Below are positions 1 through 12,300 of a stretch of DNA of 64,000 nt, piece after piece (within the stretch, counting starts at the first letter, position 1; every line of letters starts with the position of its first letter). The notes under the pieces were generated by a model. The model ran no database searches and was not told the DNA's origin. It saw nothing but the letters and a program-made list of their open reading frames with translations. Made by a program: the position numbers and the translations under genes. The DNA comes from Apteryx mantelli (taxonomy: Eukaryota; Chordata; Aves; Apterygiformes; Apterygidae): the NCBI RefSeq assembly GCF_036417845.1, contig NC_089982.1, forward strand, positions 46,029,684-46,093,683, read 5' to 3'.

Positions 1-391
1 AACCCGTGGTACCTTGGCCTCATGTTGAAGGTGTGGAAGTGGACTTGGAATCCATTCGAAGAAAAAATAAGGCCAAAAATGAACTAGAACATCATGCTGG
101 TGGTGATAACAATCAGCAAAACATCATCCAGAGGCAGTATCTCACATTTAAGCCTCAGACATTTGTATACAGAGATCCTGTTTTACGACCTGGAGTCCTT
201 GGTAATTTTGAACCCAAAGAGCCTGAGCCTCATGGAGTTGTTGGTGGCCCTGGAGAGGAAGCAAAGCCATATGTTTTAGGACCAGATTACAAAGAATCCA
301 TTCAAGCCAGCATTAAAGAGTTTGGGTTTAATATGGTGGCAAGTGATATGATCTCACTAGATCGGAGCGTTAATGACTTGCGTCAGGAAGA
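1..391 (+). CDS. GALNT7: GALNT7 coding exon 2 (5' end outside window)
   Basis: The frame reads [20 protein letters not shown] from position 3 and ends in [13 protein letters not shown]. It encodes the lumenal stem and the entry to the catalytic domain. The donor is GA|GTAAGC, so the last Glu codon is completed by the G that opens the next exon at 18105. The window opens inside this exon, so its acceptor cannot be seen. The apparent in-frame stop just after the donor is intronic. Confidence 0.95.
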
Positions 392-3300
392 GTAAGCAGA
401 CTTTTTGTTTTATTTTAGTTATGTTTTTATGAGATTTGATTATTTTCTTTCCACAGATCTTAATCGATGCTTAAAATAATACTATTAATTAGACCAAATA
501 TCTAAGGCTGCTTTTTTTGTCTTGGCAGGCAAGAGTGCTGTACTATACCAAATGTTTCCATATATTATTCTTAATGCTGTTTCTCTTAATCCTTTCATAA
601 ATACTTAATCTATATTGATTTTCCTCTGAAGTCATCCATTTTAGTGTCTAATTGCACATATTTGAATGTTCCAGGTCCAACCACAGTCTTCACTCTTATC
701 TTCTTTTTTAATCTATAACTTCTTAAGATTTGTTTTTAAGAATGCTTTTTCTTTATTATTTCATGCAGAAGTTCATATACTACAGTTAATTGTTAAGTTT
801 GGGGTTCACCCCAGCGCTTAAAAAGGAAAAGAAAACAAAAAAGCCCCTAAAACACAAAAACTCTCACAAAGAAAAAGAGAGAGAGAACTGAAATGAAAGA
901 ATATTATTCCCTCCAAATAGCTCTGCTTAACTGCCTGCATTAGCAGAAGTATAGATCTGCCATCGTGGCAGAATTTGGGGCTGATGGCAGAGTAGGCTTC
1001 TAGCAGTTTCACACTGTGTTTGTCATAAACAAGAAAGCAATCTTAGAAAATTAATTTTTTACTTGATTTTGGAGAGGGTGATCTAGTTTGGGGTGTGGGA
1101 ATTTTGGGAAGATATTCACATTTACTCCATGAGTATGATTACTAACAGGTTTACACAGTCTCTACTAGTCTTTAATTTACAAGCTGGAGCCAAATTTGCT
1201 CTCAGGCTAGTCTGCATTTGATATAATTTTCCTTGTTGAATCTCAAGGAAAGGTCTCTGAGCAAACTGTTTGTTTGGTTTTGCTATTGGTATTGTTTTGC
1301 ATTTGGGGGAGGGGGAGCTGTATGAATTTAAGTACAAAAGGAGGGTACTTGCCTGCTTTCACTTTTCTCTCCCCCCTAGCTATGGAGCTATGCCAATCCC
1401 AGGATTTGGTGCCAAGCTCAGGGTGGCATGTTTCCAGCTGTGGCAGTAGATCTGTTTGGTTGGTCAGTGGTTGGTTGCTGCGACTCCACAGTGGCCTTCT
1501 CTAAAGAGTGTTTTTCCATTTCGTGAGGTCGGGCAGGACTGGCCAGCTGGTAGTCTGACTCATGCTTCTGTGTGTACCGTTGTTGGAATTTACTACTGGA
1601 AATGAGTGAAATACGGAGTACAGCAATCCCCTTTCTTCACACCATGTTCCTTGGGTGATTTACTACAGGTGTTTCCATCTGCTTGCCGTTTGAGGACAGA
1701 ACCGAGTCTATCAGCTGCGAGTAGCTGTGTCCTGAAATTCACTTTCAGTTTCTTCCTTCGCTGAGGCCAGCAGTTGGAACTCTGTGCTGGAGAGGTTTTC
1801 TGAAGGGGAAGAAATAATCTCAATAATCTGCCCTGGATTTCTTTAAAGAGGTTATTCCCTAGATACCGCTCCCTCTACTGAGGTATTTGCAGCCACTGCA
1901 GCCCCTTTGTAAGAAATGGCTGGACTAAGAAAATTCACAAAGGAAAACTATTTCCTCTTGAGGTGCTATGATTTACTGAGCAGGGTGAAGCTGACATCAG
2001 AGTTAAGGTTAGCAGAGTTCATCTTGGGTCTGCCTTCCCTAGAGAGAGGAGGGAGATGGAAGCACGTTCCCCTCCTAGTTCTCCTCTCTGCAAGGGCAGC
2101 AAGGCTGAAATGGCAATGTGGTTTATGAAGAGGGAACCGGACTGCCTCTGTCCAAGCTATTAACCATATCTTTGGCAGCAGAACTCAATTATTTCCTCCC
2201 TCCCTCTTTTCCCAAGGTGCAGGTGGAGGGGACCAGAGAGCTGCCAGATAGTTCCAGACCCATAATTTCCTGAAATATTTTTGGCATAATCTCTGAGTTT
2301 ATCTTTACTGCTGATCTAAAGGAGAGTTATAGAGAGAAATTCCCCCAAAAGAATTGAGTAAGTATTTTGCATACTTTCAGGAATAGGAGGGACAGCTATG
2401 TGACTAAGCAGAGCAGAAAAGATGAGCCGGAGAAACCATTGTTTCCTCCCAAATAACATTTGCAGATGTGTCTTCCATGGGGATTAAAGCCAGTAGCTCA
2501 AATAAAAGTTAGGCTTTATTATTTAATAGTCTATTTTAAACAAGCAAACAAAACAACACTAGAAACTACATTAACAAAACAATCTCTCAGGCAACATTAT
2601 ATCAAATGTTTTGTCTGTTGACTACTCAGGATGTTTGCAATTGCCCTAAATAGGTTAAAGCTTTATGGCTTTCACATGCCACCTGGGAAAGGCAGAAGAG
2701 AGGAAAAGCAGGCTATGATTGGCTGATATTGCTATATGCTTCCAGGCATCAACATACTCACTGTCTTGCCCTTCTCCCTGATACTGGGGAGGAACGCAGC
2801 AGCCTGTGTTTGGGAGAACCAGCAGACAGCAGATTGGACCCACCGTTTTTCCCTCCCTTTTCCTCCCACTGATTTCTGTTTAGTAAGTCCAGAAGCCTTT
2901 TGCATGGTAAGACTGGTTAGCATTCAGTTTAATCCTACCAAAGAAAAGTATAATCATCCTTTTTGGCTGCCAGAATCTTGGCATTGCTAATTGAGGAAGA
3001 TCTTCCAGGCAGAGACTGGGTTACTCGTTCAGAGGCATTCAAATCCAGGTATACATCACCTCAGCCTTCTCCTTCAGGCATAAAAAATCTTAAACATCAT
3101 CAGTCTCAACAATCAGATTTGTTCAGTGAAGTATGTCAAATGCTTTCCCAGGCAGTGTAATATGAGTGAAATAGTACTGCAGGAATGCTCTCTCTCAGCT
3201 TAAAAATCATGTAGCCGTAGGGCTTGCCCCTGCTGGAAGGGGAAGAGGGAAGAAATACCAATAAAGGAGGATTCGATCCTGTTATGTTTAGATTTGTATC

Positions 3301-6300
3301 TTTGAGTCAGATACGTTGCCAAGATGAATTGCCAACTGCATTTACTGATTGAGTAGGAACGTTACCGGTGGCTCTGAGCAGTCTCAGCTGCCATAAAAAG
3401 CCTTAACTCTTGTTGTGCCCTGTAGAGAGGAATAGTGTTGGGTGGCGTGTTGAAACAGTTTTTCAGGTACATCAGAATACATTGCTTTTGCCAGTACTGC
3501 ATACTCTTGCCTCAGAGCTGTCTACATGTGTTTTAACTAGTCTGTTTTGAAGTTGAAGCCAAGCGCTTCCATTGGCGTACAATGAATTTGGCTTGGTTAA
3601 ATAAAGTCAAGAACATATAGGGATACCTAAAAGTCTGTATACAAAATTTCAGAGACACCATCATCTCATTTCAGCCTTCTAGCACTCTGCAGAGGGGCCA
3701 AGAGAGCTTTAAACTAGTTCAGATCAGAGCATTGCTGGTTTCGCACCTTATTTCTCATTGCAGAGAAGTTGGAGCAAGTTTATCAGGCCCTATCCAAAAC
3801 CTCTGTATAGTTTCTGAAAGAAAGCTTTTTCTTAATACATGGTGATTTTGTCTGTTTTTGAACTTTTTTTTTTTAATTATTATTATGCAGGTAGATGGCA
3901 GCCTTTTACTTCTCAGAGCAGTCATATATATTGCATTTTACGTGGTGTCCCATGGTTTTTTTGTGATCAGGGTCTATGTAGAGATGTAGCCGATGTAAAA
4001 ACAGAGAGGTAAAGTTTGCGGATGATCTTAGATTCAAGATAAACACCCCATGCTAGGGAAATAAAAAGTAGACCTGGGCTGGCCATGAATGCTGCCAGGT
4101 ACAAGGTGTGTCCTCCCGGAAAGATCTTAACAGAATTGCTCTAGGGAGAACAAAAACTGGGTTTTGGTTTCAGACATGAGCCTCTTCTCCATAGTTTAAG
4201 TATAAAGCTGTACAGGGTCTGACCAGAGATCCATTTTCTCCAATACTCTGTCTCTAGCTGTGGCCAATAGCAGATGCTCAGAAGAAAACATATAGGAATG
4301 GAGCAAGTATTCCTCCCTGGCAACCAGTGGACTTGGGTTTCTTGAGCCAGAAATTGCAACAGGATCGTCATGCTTCATAGACCTTTCCCTATGCACTGAC
4401 TTGTCTTTTAAGTGCATATATCATTTTGGAATTCATGGCATCCTGAGTCAATGACTTCTCTTTTTCCAGGCTGAAGAATGTGGTGTTTGTTTAATCTCTC
4501 CTCATGGCTATGGTCATGTACCTCTGTTACTTTGCCACCCTCCCTCATAGCTTTGCTATTTCTACTAAAATTTCCGAGGTGGAGTGATTGGATGCAGTAT
4601 TCCAGCTGAGGGAATATCATAGATATCTGCACAAAGCCATTGTATAAATGTTCTGTATTCCTCTCCTTATTATTCCTACCATTCTCTTTGCCCTTTGATC
4701 AGCTCTGAGCTAAAATGTTCAAAGAACTGTCCACATTTGACTCCAAGATTTTTTGAGTGATAGTAACGTATTTAGGTTCTATCACTGAATATATACAGTA
4801 AGTTTCTTCTGACACTCCTTATACATTAAATTTGCACTCATGATGAGTTCTCCTGCCTGTTGTTTGCCTGGTTAGTGTCCTTGAATTTTTCTGCAGCTTT
4901 TTACGGTTGTTTTAAGCATAGCTACCAAGACTGTTTTTGTATTGTTCAAGAATGACCTGGAAGAGGGGTTGGACAGCTGGGATCCCAGCACAGATGCTTA
5001 TGTGTTACAGTCACAGACTCCCTTCAGTGTAAAAATTGTGTACTTGTTCCTATTTCTTAAGTGGTTATTAATATAAGAGAAGATCTTCCATCTTATCCCA
5101 CCATACTTTGATTTCTTTACAAGCAAAGTTCTTTGGGAAAGAACCTTGTCAAAGGCTTTTTAGAAGTTCAGTTACTCTATTAATAGACTCACCCTTGTCC
5201 ATATCTTTTTTTGATTCCTTCAAAAGATTGTAATAGGTTTCTGTGGCATGGCTTTCTTCCACAACAGCTATTTCTGTGGTTTACTAATTCTGTTCTTTGT
5301 TATAGCTTCTATTCAGCACAGACGTCAGACTTACTAGTCTGCAATTTTTTGGGTCCCCAGGGCCCTTTTATAAAAATTGATGTCATATTTTCCTCCTTAC
5401 GTTCTTTCGATAACAAGGCTGGTGTCAGTAGAAGTTATATGCCACAACAGTTTGTCAATTTGTGTTGCATTCTTCTAGAAATACTGGGTGTATAAAGAAA
5501 GAAAAAAGCAATTAGACTGCTCATAGCAGAAAAATCCAATAAAAGCTATCATACAGATATTGTCTGTTATCTCCGTATTACGAAGTCCCTAAGCTTTGGA
5601 TAGCTGAAGATAGAAGCGTATACTGGGAAGTATTGCTGTATGCTTGCCCTGTTCTTATACTCTTCCCTAAGTATGTGGCATTGGTCGTTGTTAAGAGTTC
5701 AATGGAAATAACTAATTTAGGTTTCTTGCTGTAACTTTACCTTCTGAAGTGGTCTTTTTTCATTTGGATCATCTATCACCCCACCAGACTTTCTGGCAGG
5801 TGTCCTACTTCTGATGTTTTAAAAATATTTCAATAGCAGCTTTTATACGTCAGTACGTTATATTTCTCAAGGTCTCTTTTTCATCTGCCTTATTATTTAC
5901 ATTCAGTTTGCCTGAATTAGTACTCATTTTTATTTTCCTTTTTTGGACATCACCCAGTGTGTTTGAAGAATGTCTTTTTTTACTGCTAACAGTATCTGGT
6001 TTTTGATGATGCTGGCTTTCCTAGTTCCTTTTTAGTGTGTGGGGTTTTTTTGTTTTGTTTTGTTTTTTATGATTAATGGTAAACACTTACTCTCAGTTTC
6101 TACTATGATGTCTTTCAAAAAACCTCTTTGCTACCTGAAAGCATTTTATCTTTTTCTTTTTAACAAGCCTGCTCACTTCTATATAGTTCCTCTTTTCAAA
6201 AGGAAGTGTTACTAGGACACCTCTTCTTGGTGTTGGAACTTGATTGTGCTATGGCTATAACTACAGAATGTCTCCTAAATAGTTATATCTTTAACTGAGT

Positions 6301-9300
6301 TCCACATAGTGCTGAGGACTAAAAAAACTTGTTTCTTCTCTTGTGTGTTCTCTGACTTGCTGCTCCCTGGAAACACTAACTAATGGTGCCTAAAGCATTC
6401 ATCTCTGGAGTATGATTTATATTTACTATGTCTCCTGAGAGAACGGAAGTCTCCTGCTTATGTTTTCTATGTTCTCAAGTGCTTTGATTCCTCTGTAGGT
6501 ATCACAGCTGCTGTTGCAGCCCTGGTTGGATCGCCAGTGCTTCTGCTCAGTTGTATCAGTGGCTCCCCCTTGCCCGCTTGCTAAAAGGTCCCTGTAGTAT
6601 TTTAGCTGCGGTGATCTGGTTCTGATTTATTTTAGAGAAGGCAATCCTTCCTGGATAAAGTTAATTAATTCAAAAAATTTCCCCAGGTACTAATGAATTT
6701 AAAGTATGCTGTTCTACACCATTTTCTCAACCAGGTGCTGAAGCTCTTCTTTTTTCACCGTTGTCTAGTAATTCAGTAAATCCAGATATTCTCTCCTTCT
6801 TTCCACCTGGAAACAATAAATAAATTGTCTGTGCCCTCTCAGTCTCATGACTCAGGATGTGAGATGCTGAGCAAGTCCTTGGGCCAGGCCCCTGTTGTAT
6901 TTCTTCCAATCTGTTTTATTATTTCCTATGATAAAGCTAAAGGAATGACAAAACAGGCACAGTACTAGCCAGAGAGGCTGAGACATTTGGAGCTGGGGGC
7001 AAAAGCACAACTGAAGAGACATGTTGTTGTGAGATCAGCCCTTCAGTTCAACAGGTTTAAAATACATACTTATGTGAAGTGATTTTTGTTCTTAGAAGCC
7101 CAATTTCTGCTTGCTTGCATGAAGGCTGTAGTTAACCGTCATGTCAAATCAGTGAAATATATTCTTTTTTAAGTTCTCATGGAAGGCATTAGTTCTGCTA
7201 TATGATTATCTAAGCAGAAACCACTGTATAATATTCTCACTATATTTGAAAGAATTTAGTACAAATCCCAGGGTTAAATGCTCTCATTGTGCATCAGCCT
7301 CATTCTGACTAGGATGAGTCAAATTGCATTTTGTTTGTTACATCATTACCTTAAATGAATCCTTGCAGGAGGTAGCCTTATGCTTTTTATTCCCAGGGGC
7401 TATCGTTAGTAGCTGGATTGCTGGGGGAGAAGGTGCTCTTTGGAGTTAGGAACTTCATCATGGTCAGGCATGATGTACCCTTCATAAAACCATGCTGGCT
7501 CTTCCCGATCACTTTCTTGTCCTTCATGTGCTTGGGAACAGCTTCCAGCAGGATATGTTCCATAATCTTTCCAGGGGCTGAGGTTAGGCTGGCTGGCCTC
7601 TATTTCCCTGGATCCTCCCTCTTGCCCTTTCTGAAGGCTGGCATGGTATTTGCCTTTTCCAGTCTTCAGGAACCTCCCTCAAGCACACAGGACCTTTCAA
7701 AAATGATAGACAGTGACCTCACAGTGACATCAGCAAGCTCCCTCAGCACCCTTTGGTGCAGCCCATCTCATCCCATGGACTTGTGCCTATCCAGTTTGCT
7801 GTGTACGGCCATTTGGAGTGGTCCCCAACGTAATTTTCCTCTACAGTGGATATTGCTTCACTTCAGCAGACTTTGCCGCTGGACACAGGGGACTTGCGAG
7901 TTGTGACAGCAGACCTTGCCAAGAAAGACTGAGGGAAGCAAGATGTTGAGTATCTCAGTCTTTTCTGTGTCCTTTGACACTAGGTCCCACCTCATTCAGC
8001 AGTGAATCTGCATTTTAATTTTTTTTCTTTTGTCTATAAACCTTCTTGTTTCTCTTTCAGTCTCTCACGAATTTCAACTCCACCTGAGCTTTGCCTTCCT
8101 GAATGCTATCTGCATTTGCTCAAGCAATATTTCTGTATTCCTTCTAGGCAGCCTATCCCCGCTTCTACCTTTCCTATTCTTCCTTTTTGCATTTGAACTG
8201 AGTCAGGAGTTCCCCTTTTGGCCAGGCTGGCTTTCTGCCATGCCCGTGTGGCTTCCTGCACATGGCAATGGGCTATTCTTGTGTTTGGGGGAGGTTGGCC
8301 TGGAAGATCCAGCCTTTCCTGGGGCCCTTTGGCAAAGGTGTAACACCTGAAATCATGAGCTTGTCATGGCAGGTGTTGGGAAACGTTTTAATAATGGGTT
8401 TCCTTATTTAAAAAAAAAAAGATGGGGGGGGATCAAAAAGGAAGACAAAACTGCCTGATGACAGATGTACTGATGAATCTTTATGAAACTCTGAGAAGAG
8501 GCAGTATGGTGTGTGTGGTCCATTTCAAGAGCTGCGCCTGGTTACACAAGACCAAAGCAATGTGACTTGTTCCAGAGAATCTCTATTCCTAAAAAAAACC
8601 AAACAAAACAAAACAAAAAAACCCACCCTACAGTACATTAGTTACAATAGTTTCTCTGCAATTTCTTTTATCTCAGAACCATTAGAAAAAAGCACATGTT
8701 TTCTTTTTGAAATCTTGTTACTTCAGAACAGCCCCCATCCACATCTGCTTTTCCCATGTGTATGCTTTGCTAGGCTTAGATCATTCTTTTGTTTCATATT
8801 GCACTTTGGGTTGAAATTTAATTCAAGAAGCATTCTCTTAACATATATCATAAGTGATGTCCTTTGAAACTCTCTGTCTGTCCTGTTAACTAAATTACGT
8901 TATTTTAGAGCCCTTAAGCCAGGGATGTTCATACTGTTGATCAAATTTTATTCCAGGATAATTAACTATGTTGGCTGTAAGAAAGGATCAGTACTCAGCA
9001 TGTTTTGCTAAAACTTGATATGCTGCTGTTATTCAACCAATAGAAGACTTGCTTACAAGTTACTTGTATTGACCTGGAGGGTTTTAGTATTATGATTCTA
9101 TTTGTGCTAGATTTTTGGGCAGCCTCTTTTGATGAATGTTGCAAGAATTTTATCCTGACTAGTTTGACTGGGAGAGGAAACACCCTGACTCTATATGAAT
9201 GTTTATGACATGAAACAAATTAATCTGTTACTGAATTTTTTTCAGTATCTGTATTGGCTGTATTGTATGTAACCCAAATACCTCAGGCTGCAGCCAGATT

Positions 9301-12300
9301 AGAAGGTTCTGCACCGATCTGACCACAGCATTTCTAGCGTGATTTACTGACAAGAGCTACATTTCATAAGCTGCTATTTAAAAGCTGTGAATTGAGACTA
9401 GCTATTTTGCTGCTCTTTTGTGGCATAACCTACTACCCCCTTTATTTTCATGGTAAGACGTGGTGTGCATTTTCTGGCAATGGTTTGTGTTGTTCTGGTG
9501 GAAGTACACTAGAGAGTAATTTTATATTAGATAACTGCAGTCTTTACACTAGCACAATCCAGAATTTTAACTGCATCACCCACACATCTGTCAGTCTGAT
9601 CATGGCAGAACAAATATTTTAAAATGTTTTTTTCCTTCCATGGATCGTCCCCTTTTGGTTTTCCCTTTTAATGACATTATTGCTGTTACAGGGCAGGTCC
9701 TCTGGACTGTACACATTCATACTTGAATTACTGGATCTGTTACTGTAGATAAACATTTTATTTTAAACAAAACTAATGGCAAAAAGCTTTTGTTGAAAAA
9801 TCTGAAAAAATAACTCTTCCTTGCTTGAGTACAATGTTCCTTGTGTACAGAAATGTATTTTTGGATAACTGTTCTTTTAACCTTGTTTATGTTTTACAAG
9901 TTTTACTTTTAAAATGTCAGTTGCTTATCATAGTAAAATTGTGTATGACTCTCTAAAAATAAAATGTTACCTTATTTTTAAATACCAGGCTGTACCTAAT
10001 CCTACTGTTGTAGGAAAAATTATAGTTAGGTTTCTTACAGCTAGTCTGAATCAGAAGCAGTAATTCATTACAAGGCTTCTGAAAGCCTTGTAATCACTCT
10101 CAACATTTTTATAAAACAGTATTTTGATAGTCAAATCAAAAGTGAATGAGAATTGGCTTGTTCTTAAAATTATAAATGTAGTTTTGAAGGGAGTGGGTTT
10201 TTTTTCTCTCTCTCTCTCTTTCTACTACAAACAGAGGAGGGAATTCTTGCCAAAAATAGAGTTCTGAGTTTACTTAATATAGACACACATACAGAGCTAT
10301 GTGTTAGTTTAAGTTATTTTTTCTGTTGTAGTTTGGTGAAGACTGCCCTTTTATTTGGTCCAAGTGTTATTACAGATGTCAGACTGCTGTATCAAATTTC
10401 CCTTCAAGTCCAGCACTAAAAAAAAGTCTTTAGTTATAAACAATTACTCAAGATGCTAAATAAGGCAGATTAATCTTGGCTGCTTATTAGAAATGGATGG
10501 TCTTTTTATGCTGGGTGAATAACATGAATTTAATATGTTCTCTACAGCATTTAGTTATCCAGTCAATCACGTCATCACTAAGGAGATTCCACAGAAAAGC
10601 TCTGGAGTGGAGCCTGCTTTCTTCAGGAATGTGATTAATTGCTTAATTATAGCACTGTACAAATTAAATATTTGATACTGCTATATGAAATACCAACAGT
10701 AATTACTGAAAGCTTATCTGTGTCCTTGGAAATAGAGCATTAGGGACTTGGTTTCATTTCACATGATTCCTTGGGAAAAATCTTTTCTTCAAGTGTTACA
10801 GCACACTGTAACAGTCCTCTAACTAACAAAACTAATTTTTGTAGTATGCACATAAATCTTTGTGTGCTTTACTGTGGCCTAGGATTGAGATCAGATGAAT
10901 TATAGTGGTCAAACTAAATCAAGAAGGCTAGGCTTTTGACTGCAAGTTATCAGCCGCCTTACTGTTGGCAAGATTCCTAGATGGAAAAAAAAAGTGCTTA
11001 AAATATAATTAGTGATGTATTTGTCAGAGCATCTCCTAGTGGTCGGGACAGCTTAGAATTCCAGGCATTGTCCTCAGGGAAAACAAGCATTTTCTGTTAA
11101 CTTTTCAGCTCCCAATAGTGAAAACTGTCCTGAAGATAGATCCCATGTGTGTTTAATGTCGCCTGCTAGCATTCTGAATTTTAAATTTCAACATATAAAT
11201 AATTCGCCCTAAGAGCAGAAAGAAGTTGACACAGGCACTGGATAAGGTATCTGTAACTAGATTTACTTACCTATATGTGTGCAGTCTGAAAGGAGAGGAC
11301 TAAGCTCTAAACAAACTCCCTTTTCAAAAAAATGTATAGCGCAGCACTTGGAGGTCTCCAGGTGGGGTGTATTCGAGTCCTACCTTAAACCTTGACTTTG
11401 GAGGAGTGGGGAGGGAGCAGCAGTATGAGGCGTTTCCTGTAGCTGTTTGTGTGGCCTTCCAACCACCGTCCTTGTTCATATAAATTTGGGGGCAAATGGA
11501 GGAAGCAGTCTGTCAAATGCATTGTAATCTGAATGCAAACCCAAAAAATTAGAATACCTTATGCTCTGTCATGTTTCTGTTACCCAGACTTATTATGTTA
11601 AAGCATTTAAATAAACTTACATGGTATAAATTGTGATTCAGTACTGAGCATGGACAGGAACTTCAGGGTTTAATAGCTGATGAGCGAGGCACGGTAGAAA
11701 TATTAGATATTTCCTTGGGACTGAACCCGCTGCCCCTTTCTAGCCTTTTGTTTCTTATATTAGGTAAAACCTGTCAGTGGTTGATAAATCCAGTTATGCA
11801 CATCTAGGATTCTTTTGAGTTGTACATAGGCAAATGCATCGAGTAGTAACTTCCTAAACAGTGCTTACCTAGTAGGAGAAATGGCAAGAATTGCCATATA
11901 CCTCAAGTTTTTAGCATCTCATCAATATTTTCTGGCAATTTTTTTAAGCTCTGTTTCTGTTAGAGCAGCTCAAAGTGTGAGAAAAGTACAAGCACTACAA
12001 AACAATTATCAGCAGGTGGTGTATAATCTCAAACCGCTATAAACATGAAATACAACTTAAAATACAATTTAAAATTGTGAGCAGTTTTATATTAATGCAA
12101 AGAGTTTTATATTAATGCAAAGGAGAGCTTATCATTTTAATGTCTTAATTACACATTCACAAAGACTTGATAATATAAATGCTAGATTGAGACCTTCAGC
12201 TTTTTACTGATTCAGGGCTCAGCTTGAAATGGAACTGATTAGTGCTTCTTAGGATTTGTCTCCTGGAGCAGTTACAGGAATTCAATGGCAATGACGGCAA

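Noticed and set aside
7418..7906. 162-codon + strand frame in intron 2
   Set aside because: It is the antisense reading of a CR1 reverse-transcriptase fragment on the minus strand.
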